Positions 55,235-63,724 of a stretch of 64,000 bases of DNA are shown piece by piece. Within the stretch, counting starts at the first letter, position 1; every line of letters begins with the position of its first letter. The notes beneath the pieces are model-generated. The model was given only the letters and a program-made list of their open reading frames with translations, did not search any database and had not been told where the DNA came from. This DNA is from Heterobilharzia americana (lineage: Eukaryota > Platyhelminthes > Trematoda > Strigeidida > Schistosomatidae). The translations under genes were made by a program, and so were the position numbers. Location of the stretch: the NCBI GenBank assembly GCA_944470555.2, contig OX104132.1, positions 2,055,755-2,119,754 of the forward strand, given 5' to 3'.

Positions 55235-55480
55235 ATTCAAAATATCGTGAACTGACAAAAGTTGTTAATATGAACCATTGGATTTTGACCCATTCAGAGT
55301 AACGTGCTGACTGTGGAACCTGAAAGTCCTGGGTTCGAATCCTGCAGGTGGAGTCGTGTGGTGCGTACTGTTGAGGACTTCCAATACAAGGACAAATCAG
55401 CTGTATAGTCCTCACAGGTTTTCAGCGTTCCTTTAACTAATGTCAGTTCATGATGAATATCAACTTTGCATGTTGCACAT
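55235..55480 (+). mobile_element. tRNA-derived SINE, group B, decayed
   Basis: Forward copy: head with A-box-like agagtaacgtgctgac (55297-55312), B-box GGGTTCGAATCC (55330-55341), then TACTG-TTGAGGA...AAGGAC-AAAT-CAGCTGTA (55368-55410). The C-to-T in CTGAGGA and loss of GAAA predict inactivity. Tail taatgtcagttcatgatgaat (55438-55458). Confidence 0.72.
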
Positions 55481-55599
55481 AATCATCATAACGGAAGTAC
55501 ATAGGCACGCAAAACAAACCAAATTCGCTATCATGTAGATTGTTTTTACCTCACATTCACATCTTCACGTTGACCTTTAGGCCAAAAACGGATGACAAC

Positions 55600-55870
55600 G
55601 ATATTCATGTCCGTATTGGTTTCACCTTGGAGCATTGGAAACCTAGGAGAACTGGACAATTATTTCGTCTTAGTATAGGTATCCCCAGTAGTCGGCACCC
55701 ATGACCCTACCGTCGTCTATGAATCCAACTTGGGAGCTCCAGGTTACCATTGACCAGCTGAGTCATTACTCAATGTTCCCTATATCCTACTTCTATGAGT
55801 TCACGATATAATGCCACCTTCATCCAATGGTGACGTTGTATAAAAGTCCTCATGTTCAACTTGATTCACT
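55600..55870 (-). mobile_element. tRNA-derived SINE, group B, decayed
   Basis: Reverse copy. Hammerhead-like part (55648-55692 complement): CTGGGGA in place of CTGAGGA, then intact GACGAAA, stem III-like TAATTGT, GTC and CAGTT. One core substitution (A to G). B-box region degenerate (55718-55740). Followed by the shared tcatgttcaacttgattcac segment (55850-55870). Confidence 0.65.
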
Positions 55871-56385
55871 CTATCGATCAAAATTCCTCACTGTGAGTTC
55901 CAGAATCACCACTCGAAGTAAGTCACCAATAACCACCAATAGAATCCGCATTTATCAATAACAGTTTGATCTGACTTGCCGCCATTTATTATCTAAACAT
56001 GCGATTACGTGTACAGCTCCAATTCTTTAATAAAGCGACTTCTATGAGGTCACGGAAACGATAAATATCCATTTTCCTATCTTATGTATGTATAATTCAT
56101 TTATCAGCATATATGAGACTTTCATAAGCATTAAAATTCTCAAGGTCAACGATAGAAACAAATCATCCTGATTGGTTTGATGAAGCATGAAATTGTCCAA
56201 TAGGATGTTTTTAAATATCTATAATGTTGTAGTCCAACTTCATAATTATTCTTTCCTAGTTACATAATGAAAAAGCTTATGACCGGAATTAACTTGTACA
56301 GCGTCGTTAGCTGATAAACTGTATACCTTGGTTGTTATCTATGCTTAATTAATTCTGGGCATTGCATTCAGTTTCTTCTTGCCTA
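55870..56385. other. Repeat-related stretch shared with 60.0 kb
   Basis: 55905-56060 (cactcgaagtaagtcaccaataaccacc...) is similar to 59985-60175, in the same orientation, and to 23700-23750. No coding content. The rest is AT-rich. Confidence 0.5.
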
Positions 56386-56389
56386 GAAA

Positions 56390-56700
56390 TTTACAATGAC
56401 CAGATATTTCATGCTTGAACTAGGACTCCAACTCAAGTCTTTTTGGTTTAATGTGTAGCCAGTAAGCTACTCAGTCGAAATCCAATAGTCCAATCACAGT
56501 AATTCAGTAGCTGATATGTTTGTCATGATATCTCAATGTACTGGGTTCAGTCATTGACTTAGTCATAGGTTTGCATCACTGAGGTGGTCCTATGATAAGA
56601 CGAAACAATTGTTCAGTGCGCTCTGGTTTTAATTTCAATGCTTCTTTAAATAATGTCAGGTAGTGATCAATGCCAACTTGAAATCAATAAATAAATTGTT
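56390..56700 (+). mobile_element. tRNA-derived SINE, group B, decayed
   Basis: Forward: tRNA-like remnants (56420-56490), then CACTGAGGTGGTCC...AAGACGAAACAATTGTTCAGTG (56587-56627). The stem I strand and the CUGANGA box overlap because of a deletion, so it is inactive, though GAAA and the CAGTG partner persist. Tail taatgtcaggtagtgatcaat (56652-56672). Confidence 0.66.
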
Positions 56701-56829
56701 TTTTTTTTTATAAAAAAAAAACACCTTCAAAATAAAAGAGGAAATACCCGTTGAATATGATCAAATTGATTGCGTTAAACATCAGATGACTGTTGTTCCA
56801 TATGCATCAGTTTGCGTCAATTCTCTCCT

Positions 56830-57065
56830 AATGTTAGTAGCCATGATTCCCAACTGTCTAGACACACATGTGACACAATGCACGAGTTAACGACTAGGTC
56901 AATTCACGCCTAACGAGATTCGCATTGGTAATTGGTATTCTGTGACCTTGACAGATACTATAATCCTATTGGTTATTATTGAACTATGTTACTGTAACTG
57001 CTCGTATGCAGATAGGTATATAAGATGACAGATTGTCAGGGCCGCCGTAACAATTAATAAAAGAA
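56830..57065 (+). promoter_or_regulatory. Possible LTR-like promoter and polyadenylation segment
   Basis: Contains a TATA-like gtatataaga (57016-57025) about 35 bases upstream of gccgccgtaacaattaataaaagaacc, which includes an AATAAA signal (57055-57061). This spacing is typical of a solo LTR (U3-R with poly(A) signal) but no flanking duplication, primer-binding site or partner LTR was found. A pure chance arrangement in AT-rich DNA is possible. Confidence 0.25.
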
Positions 57066-57630
57066 CCAATTACTTTCCTCTACTGCATGAAAAACTCCCT
57101 TCTCAGCTGAAACATCAAACCCTTATTGGTTGTTTCAGCAGATGCTGACGTGGCCTTCAAATGTGACTGAGATTGCACGAAATATCTCCTGCATTCATTG
57201 GTGAACTTGATATATGGAACTAGCTGAAATGCAGACATTACAATTACATTTCCTGTTCTTACCAAATCAGTTACAGTCAGTCCCCGAATGCACCACATTG
57301 ATGGTACTCATATCCGGTGGTAATGCAGGTTATCCGGAACATCACCAGGGTACATTTATGCGGCGTGATTGATGTTAGTGGTGATGGTTCTGTCCAAACG
57401 GTGTGTTTATATGTATGCGAAATGAGTAGATCATAGCCTAAATTCAATTATTCTCCACATTTCTTGTAGTATTTTCAGTCTAAAGTGTCCCAATAAGTTA
57501 CCATGGCAACATACCGTATACCGGCAGTAAAGAACTCAATTGGACACACTGCATTTGTCCATTGAGTTATCCAACTTCACACCTAACGGTTACCCTGAGA
57601 TAAACCCAATAAATACATAACTACTACTTT
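57065..57630. other. Unassigned stretch
   Basis: A 72-residue reverse frame (57080-57298) has no recognised domain. Nothing else seen. Confidence 0.35.
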
Positions 57631-58108
57631 TATTATTATTTGTACCTTCGGTTCCAAGTGCAACACATAGGGGTTCAATAGCACGTCAACATATCACTCT
57701 CTTCTCCGCAATCTTCTCTACCTGACTCCACCACTAACCAAAAGCTCTCATTTCTTCATCATGCACCATCTCCTCCATATCACTCTCACCTCAAACACCA
57801 AACTCATCGTTTCTCATTTCACATTCACTCCACGGCATGACCTGGCACATTGTATCCCCAAACCATCCTCTCAGTGTTTCTCCAATCCATCTATACTTCC
57901 TTCTTCTGCATACTTGTTGGGTAATAGGCTGTTGGTTGGTTCGTTGTCAGGCAAAAGTGGATTCCTTGTTGCTGTTGATGTATGTGTGCGGTTTATTAAA
58001 AAATTATTGTTGTGACGCACCAAGTCTCCTAACCATTACATAGAAGCAATGACTTACTCACTTGACTGATTTAGTGTTTCGAAATCGGATCTCGTTCACA
58101 CTTTATGC

Positions 58109-58131
58109 TGAGTGCAGTGCAGTGCAGTGCA
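58109..58131. repeat. GTGCA pentanucleotide run, left IR-D arm
   Basis: Four or so units within RTE; the mirror run at 63179-63240 has about a dozen units with one deletion. The same site has short runs at 5820-5850 and 9443-9470. Confidence 0.9.
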
Positions 58132-58670
58132 GTACATCTCCACACTGATTATTTCAGATGAATACAGCAAGGCTTGTCTGGCTATCTTCCTGATCCTGAC
58201 TGGCTTTGAAATTCCCATCTGTGCCTGTGTTGCCTGTAGTTGAGACGATGCTTCAGAGAGGTTGATTGACAGGTAGGTGGAAGAGACAACTTCCTTTAAA
58301 TTTCCCCCGATCATGGTGATTGGTGCCTAATGTTGTTGTTGTTGTTCGTTGGTTGGTTGGTTGTTGGTTGGTTGGTTGGTTGGCTGGCTGGCTGGCTATC
58401 TTCATCACTTGTGTCTTCTCTACGTTCACATGAAGGAAGGAAGTCGCATCTTCGTTGCCTCGCCTCGTCTCGTCTCGTCTCGTCTCTTCTCTTCTGACAA
58501 TTTGTTAGTTTTCGCCTGTACATCTTCGAGTTTGTGCGACATAAGATATTAAGCATAAATCATAATCGGGGCGAAATCTAAATATTCTAGGGTCTTTGTC
58601 TTTTCATCTGTCAAACAGCGAGCATATGCCCATCTTCTCACAGCGCCTCATAGTTTCTTGCATGATACAG

Positions 58671-58700
58671 TCCAGTCCAGTCCAGTCCAGTCCAGTCCAA
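58671..58700. repeat. TCCAG pentanucleotide run, left IR-D arm
   Basis: About five units, mirrored at 62625-62653 as GGACT units. Inside RTE. Confidence 0.9.
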
Positions 58701-59074
58701 TCCAGTCGACGACAATCAGGAAGATGGTTGGTGATGGTAGGTGGCAACTTTGTTTCACTTCCTTCTGTCTCCACTTCAGTTGTAAAGTCACTTAGCATGT
58801 AGCCTCATCATATAGCATATAGGTGATGTTGAATGAGGTTGATAAGGATTTGTGTTACTAAAACTGTATTGTTGAAGTAGCTGCCTGCCAAATTACTTGT
58901 TTGTCGACTCTGGTGAAGGCCATTTCAAAATCGATGAAGTTGAGGTAAAGATCCGGTTGACTGGCATTCTATGCTCTGTTGTATGATGATGCGTAGCGTT
59001 GCGATTTGATCCGTACATGATTCGTTTTCCCTCAAGCCAGCCAGCCAGCTTGTTCGTGCAGTAATTTTGAATGC

Positions 59075-59490
59075 AGAGCATTTTTCATATACACATACGG
59101 GTGTAAAATGTTTCGAGAATAATATAGCTGAAAAGAAAAAAAAGATTTTCTCCTCTTGTTTTTCTCTTTGTAACTTGATGGTATCTTGAGTAACAATGAA
59201 CAACTTACGTTTTTCAACAGAGAGGCATATTTCAACTAGTTGTTCATACTACTTTTGTTTCAGAGATGATACATTGTAATCTTGGCTGAAGACGGTTAGT
59301 TTCCAAAGAAAACTCTGTTGACTAGCCCCACGGTTCGATGGTAGTTAAAAAAACTACCCAACTGTTAGAGAAATGTCAAGTTGTGGAGCATGCAAATTCA
59401 TCGATTATGAGGATCAGGACTGTTCGATGTGTCTCTCTGACTGATTGGAGTAGGTGTAAACTACTCACTCCTCAATCGTTCGTAGATATA
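59075..59490. other. Unassigned stretch
   Basis: No recognised feature between the RTE copy and the next LINE fragment; a frame starting at 59338 runs into the latter. Confidence 0.4.
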
Positions 59491-59945
59491 GAATACATAG
59501 ATGACATATTCCTGTTAGATGATGACGCAGACAAGATGCATAGTCTTCTGGACATCTTGATTGGCAATTTAAGAATGTCTAGGATCCATTTTTGGACACC
59601 TGAATGTAAGTTGTTGCTCCAGAACCGGTCTTCAGCCTTCCCCTGTCTAACAATAGAGAGTGAAGTAGTTGAGTGAGTTGAGCACTTCACCCATCTAAGA
59701 AGTTGGATCAGCCCTGGCGTGTTAGTTAGTAGCCGATGAAACGTCCACAGCAATACAAACGCCTCGACTGGATACCTCTAACTGAAGCCATCATGATATC
59801 TAGTTGCTAATCAAAGATCGAATGTACTGTTGTGTTGTAGTTTGATCTGTTCTACAATATATCTGTGAAACAAGGCCATTAAGGGTAGAAGACATGAGAT
59901 TGCTTCTGATGTATGATCATTGTTGCCTTCGTGGTACATGGAGTC
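59485..59945 (+). mobile_element. Second non-LTR LINE family, RT motif C region
   Basis: The forward frame 59338-59676 contains EYIDDIFLLDDDADKMHSLL (59488-59550): YIDD is the intact catalytic box of the RT palm. It continues CKLLLQNRSSAFPCLTIESE (59610-59670) and then, with frame changes, VEHFTHLRSWISPG (59670-59720), a VADE-type sequence and the VEDMRLL block (59885-59910). The copy is too short and broken to be active. Confidence 0.74.
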
Positions 59946-60400
59946 ATTAAGTAACTGTACCCATGTTCAACTTAGTTCACTCCATCCGTTACCAATCTTT
60001 ATTGGGACTTCGTCAACCACCTCTCGAAGCAAGTCACCAATAACCAACAGTAGAATTCCTATTTATGAACAACAACTTGACCTGATTTATCACCAGTTAT
60101 TATTTAAACCAAACGATTACTTGTACAGGTCTAATTCTCTGAAGAAATAACCTCCAAGAAGTCACCAAAACGTCAGATATCTATTTCCCTACCCTTAATA
60201 GGCATTTCACAAATATATAAATCATTTATAAAGATTGTAATCGACACTCTATTGTGAAGTAAACACACAATATTTGAATTCCTGGTGAAATGATCAATTG
60301 TCAATACTGATTTTACTGAAGGTTAATCAAATTAGCATAAAATTGTTTCTGTGGCTTACACCGTGGATAGATGGGAAGTATGGTAACATAACAATACCAA
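59945..60400. other. Repeat-related stretch, otherwise unassigned
   Basis: 59985-60175 is the partner of 55905-56060. The rest is AT-rich and unassigned. Confidence 0.45.
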
Positions 60401-60404
60401 TAAT

Positions 60405-60590
60405 AAATTGGTTGGTTGTGGCTAGCAGAAGAATCTAGGATGCGCGTTTCGTCCAGCTGAATGTTCCTGCATCCAGGTCAGTGATGTTGTTCCCACTGAA
60501 ACTCGAATCTCATACCCATCACTTCAAACACCAAGGCGTTATCCACTTTATGTCATAGAGGGACGATAGCCACTTCTTGTACAACGGCTG
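60405..60590 (-). mobile_element. Sm-alpha-like SINE (group A), hammerhead partly deleted
   Basis: Reverse strand: tRNA-like head with AACGCCTTGGTGTTTGAAGTG (60525-60550) and ATTCGAGTTTCAG, then a hammerhead 3' half GGACGAAACGCGCATCCTAGATTC (60427-60452 complement) preceded by attcagct in place of CTGANGA and stem II, which are missing. Inactive. It forms an inverted pair with the next SINE. Confidence 0.75.
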
Positions 60591-60599
60591 GTGGTTATT

Positions 60600-60940
60600 A
60601 CTATTTACTGACATACTTGTTATTCTCCGTTGTTTTGTTGTGTTGGATCGAATTGTTCCACGTGTATTGCCTGAATGTTATTTATGATAATTTGAAGCGA
60701 TTGATACGAGGTTCGAGTCCCAGCGGGGACAACACTGGGGTGCGGGTACATCCAGCTGATGAGTCCCAAATAGGATGAAACGCGCATCCTGGATTCTTCT
60801 GCTAGCCACAACCAACCAATTAATCATAACTAACATTCAGGCAATATCGAGGTATCTGCATACCAGCTAGTCCATATGCCAATAGAGGTCGAACAATTTG
60901 ATCCAACAAAACAACGGAGAATAACAAATATTTCAATAAA
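60600..60940 (+). mobile_element. Sm-alpha-like SINE (group A) flanked by inverted modules
   Basis: Forward copy: B-box GAGGTTCGAGTCCC (60709-60722), hammerhead (60748-60802) and the shared gctagccacaaccaacc end (60801-60817). On both sides lie inverted copies of the ccgttgttttgttggatcg module (60619-60660 and, inverted, 60880-60932), so the SINE sits in an approximately 330-bp fold-back unit. The left module lacks about 40 bases (the ggcatatgg..gcagatacc segment) present in the right one. Confidence 0.78.
60748..60802 (+). ncRNA. Hammerhead ribozyme, Sm-alpha type, core intact
   Basis: ATCCAG (60750-60755), CTGATGA (60756-60762), stem II GTCC-CAAATA-GGAT (4 pairs incl. one G-T), GAAA (60777-60780), stem III CGCG/CAT with one C-A mismatch, cleavage triplet ATC ending at 60788, then CTGGAT (60789-60794) giving a perfect 6-bp stem I. 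This is the layout of the schistosome Sm-alpha hammerhead: CTGANGAGTCC, GGA.GAAACGCG, TCCTGGATTC. Catalytic boxes and NUH triplet are satisfied. The stem III mismatch may weaken it. Known members process SINE RNA in trans or as dimers. Confidence 0.82.
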
Positions 60941-60984
60941 TGGTAATAACGATAATAGTTTTCATAGTAATATTACTGGGTGAT

Positions 60985-61155
60985 GAATGAAGGTGAGATG
61001 TAAATTTTGGCCGTGGGGATCGGATTCGAACCAAGGACTAAGAGGTTGCCCGTCCGGTACTCCACCAACTTACTTATGAGACTCGACTCGTAGTTAGAGT
61101 TTTACTTCAGCTTCAATCATCAAGAATTTTACTCTACTGCCATGCAAAATAGTGA
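60985..61155 (-). mobile_element. tRNA-derived SINE, group C, reverse member of an inverted pair
   Basis: Reverse-strand tRNA-like head with B-box GGTTCGAATCCGATCC (complement 61018-61033) and an A-box-like segment near 61062-61075, followed (lower coordinates) by the tail caccttcattcatcacc. The pairing copy lies at 61232. Confidence 0.65.
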
Positions 61156-61231
61156 CGCGTTATTAATCAGTCAGGTTTTTTTTGTCCAACCTAAATCTAC
61201 CTAAATTAAAGAATGGAGAATCAACTGAGTC

Positions 61232-61345
61232 CCATAACTTCATAGCTCAATTGATAGGGCACTGGGTCAGAAACCAGGTGATCATTGATTCGAATCCCGT
61301 CATTTGGCCGAAATTTTCATTCCATCTTCAATCATTATTATCTAG
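61232..61345 (+). mobile_element. tRNA-derived SINE, group C, forward member
   Basis: Forward tRNA-like head: A-box-like CATAGCTCAATTGATAGG (61242-61258), B-box GATTCGAATCC (61287-61297), then tail ttcattccatcttcaatca (61317-61335). No acceptor stem closes, so it is a SINE head, not a tRNA gene. No hammerhead recognised in group C. Confidence 0.66.
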
Positions 61346-61560
61346 TATCAAAAATTAACTAGTCTACTAAACTGGATTATATTTTGGACACAAAAGTCAC
61401 ATTAAAGTGTATCCATAACTTTGAGACAAGGGTCAACCGATCAACCGATTTTCAGTCATGTCACCACGAGTTAGTCCTCAACCACTTATCCTTGTCGTCT
61501 CGATAGTCTACGCCTCTCTACACAACTTAGATAAACAGTCAGGGACTTCATAAACTGATG
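61345..61560. other. Short unassigned stretch
   Basis: No recognised feature. Confidence 0.35.
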
Positions 61561-61905
61561 CCAAGTCCTGATCTAGCCACCCTGAACCCTCTCTCAACCT
61601 AATTCACCTTCTCCTAGCATCGCACGTCAATGTGGGCGGTGGCTTGGCATGTCAGTTGACTTAGCTTCACAACCTCATCGACCAACTTGCTTGTCTTGTT
61701 TAGTACCCTTCACCTGACCTGAACATTGCTCACACGATGATTCCACCACCAACAAGCAATGCTTCGAAGATATCTGTGATTAAGACTTTGCAACCGCTTC
61801 ATGTCTTCCACCTATAACGATCACGTCTCACAGCCGTAGCATAGTAGGACAAAACGGACTGCAGTGTGGTATACTCGGCGATTCATAGATAGCCAGTTTC
61901 TGTTA
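61560..61905 (-). mobile_element. Second non-LTR LINE family, C-terminal fragment
   Basis: Reverse strand: an LHCSPFCPTMLRL-like start (61830-61870), VEDMKRLQSLNHRYLRSIAC (61750-61815), then SNVQVR.RVL.KTSKLVDEVVKLSQLT (61640-61730). Same order as in the copy at 18.1 kb. Truncated on both sides. Confidence 0.65.
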
Positions 61906-61949
61906 TATCCTGCAATCTAACGTTGTTGGTTTCTTTTTATTCCTATAAT

Positions 61950-62030
61950 CATGAATAGTGGCTAGCAGTGGAATCCAGCTTGACGCGCTTTTCGTCCAAT
62001 TCGGGGCTCGTCAGCTACTCAAACAGAAAG
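61950..62030 (-). ncRNA. Sm-alpha-type hammerhead, reverse, slightly altered
   Basis: Reverse strand: CTGACGA (62008-62014), stem II GCCC...GGAC with one C-A mismatch, GAAA (61991-61995 region), stem III-like AAGCGCG, GTC, AAG insertion, CTGGATTCCACTGC (61965-61980). Both catalytic boxes intact; the stem I partner upstream (gagtag) pairs poorly, and the AAG insertion also appears in the 47.5-kb copy. Confidence 0.6.
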
Positions 62031-62370
62031 TATTCAAGAGAAAAACCTAATACAAGAGATCGGACACCATAAGAATATCTTACACCTTAGTAATCAGCCA
62101 CCTAAATTTGTTACTAACTTCATAAATTGTCCGAAAAATATGAACAGCAGTGGTAACACAAATGTTATCAATAATAATAATGCTAATAATCATAATATTG
62201 GCGACACAACGTGATGAGAGAAGTGGGAACTCTTACGATGTCAGCATACAAGGAAGACATCTCACAAGTGTTGAGAAGAATTGCCAATAAGGTCACTATC
62301 AGAGTCAACTTTGAACAATCAGTCTCCCATTGTAGGTTACAAGAGCCTATTGATTCCGCTGGCGATTAAC
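62030..62370. other. Short unassigned stretch
   Basis: AAT-rich (62166-62200) with no recognised element before the right IR-D arm. Confidence 0.4.
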
Positions 62371-62624
62371 TCTTCACTTCAGCTCCATCGATTTTGAAAT
62401 GGCCTTCACCAGAGTCGACAAACAAGTAATTTGGCAGGCAGCTACTTCAACAATACAGTTTTGGTAACATAAACCCTTATCAACCTCATTCAACATCACC
62501 TATATGCTATATGATGAGGCTACATGCTAAGTGACTTTACAACTGAAGTGGAGACAGAAGGAAGTGAAACAAAGTTGCCACCTACCATCACCAACCATCT
62601 TCCTGATTGTCGTCGACTGGATTG

Positions 62625-62653
62625 GACTGGACTGGACTGGACTGGACTGGACT
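62625..62653. repeat. GGACT pentanucleotide run, right IR-D arm
   Basis: Mirror of 58671-58700. Confidence 0.9.
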
Positions 62654-63178
62654 GTATCATGCAAGAAACTATGAGGCGCTGTGAGAAGATGGGCATATGC
62701 TCGCTGTTTGACAGATGAAAAGACAAAGACCCTAGAATATTTAGATTTCGCCCCGATTATGATTTATGCTTAATATCTTATGTCGCACAAACTCGAAGAT
62801 GTACAGGCGAAAAATAAACAAATTGTCAGAAGAGAAGAGACGAGACGAGACGAGACGAGGCGAGGCAACGAAGATGCGACTTCCTTCCTTCATGTGAACG
62901 TAGAGAAGACACAAGTGATGAAGATAGCCAGCCAGCCAACCAACCAACCAACCAACAAACCAACGAACAACAACAACAACATTAGGCACCAATCACCATG
63001 ATCGGGGGAAATTTAAAGGAAGTTGTCTCTTCCACCTACCTGTCAATCAACCTCTCTGAAGCATCGTCTCAACTACAGGCAACACAGGCACAGATGGGAA
63101 TTTCAAAGCCAGTCAGGATCAGGAAGATAGCCAGACAAGCCTTGCTGTATTCATCTGAAATAATCAGTGTGGAGATGT

Positions 63179-63241
63179 ACTGCACTGCACTGCACTGCAC
63201 TGCACTGCACTGCACTGCACTGCACTGCACGCACTGCACTC
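63179..63241. repeat. TGCAC pentanucleotide run, expanded
   Basis: About a dozen units, one shortened, versus about four in the mirrored arm. Confidence 0.93.
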
Positions 63242-63724
63242 AGCATAAAGTGTGAACGAGATCCGATTTCGAAACACTAAATCAGTCAAGTGAGTAAGTC
63301 ATTGCTTCTATGTAATGGTTAGGAGACTTGGTGCGTCACAACAATAATTTTTTAATAAACCGCACACATACATCAACAGCAACAAGGAATCCACTTTTGC
63401 CTGACAACGAACCAACCAACAGCCTATTACCCAACAAGTATGCAGAAGAAGGAAGTATAGATGGATTGAATTGGATTGGATTGGAGATACACTGAGAGGA
63501 TGGTTTGGGGACACAATGTGCGAGGTCATGCCGTGGAGTGGATACGAAATGAGAAACGATGAGTTTGGTGTTTGAGGTGAGAGTGATATGGAGGAGATGG
63601 TGTGTGAGGAAGAAATGAGAGCTTATGGGCAGTGGTGGAGTCAGGTAGAGAAGATTGCGGAGAAGAGAGTGATATGGCGACGCGTTACTAAGGCCTAATG
63701 TTCCAGGAGGATCCCAACGAACAA

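Larger units (their letters stand above)
57632..58940. repeat. Palindrome IR-D, left arm (about 1.3 kb)
   Basis: Reverse complement of 62385-63720. Frames correspond, e.g. 58096-58314 (reverse) with 62998-63255 (forward), identical except for the repeat length, and 58604-58798 with 62524-62718, identical. The axis shifts by about 20 bases along the arm because of pentanucleotide and TTGG-type repeat indels. Confidence 0.92.
57632..59075 (-). mobile_element. RTE-clade LINE, RT to 3' end, left IR-D copy
   Basis: Reverse strand: RRNESCTDQIATLRIIIQQSIE-like block (58960-59035), DFEMAFTRVDKQVIWQ (58890-58940), palm remnant near 58560-58600, KIASQPT tract (58375-58400), TYLSINLSEASSQL where FTYLGS is expected (58240-58285), IRKIARQAL (58155-58185) and the C-terminal block (57870-57930). 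3' end at an ATT tail (57630). Frame-broken throughout. Its first about 130 bases (58940-59075) extend beyond the palindrome arm. Confidence 0.84.
62385..63720. repeat. Palindrome IR-D, right arm (about 1.33 kb)
   Basis: Mirror of 57632-58940. The inner edge near 62385 is inside the RTE FEMAF block; beyond it RTE homology to the left copy is lost here. The spacer (about 3.4 kb) holds the second-LINE and SINE cluster. Confidence 0.92.

Noticed and set aside
55905..56060. Possible ribozyme in the aggtcacggaaacg segment
   Set aside because: Only the GGAAACG part resembles a core; the recurring partner at 60.0 kb does not conserve CUGANGA.
61232..61300. Possible tRNA gene
   Set aside because: A- and B-box-like parts are present but the acceptor stem does not close and the SINE tail follows; it is a SINE head. 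Same verdict for 36375, 12711 and 60985.
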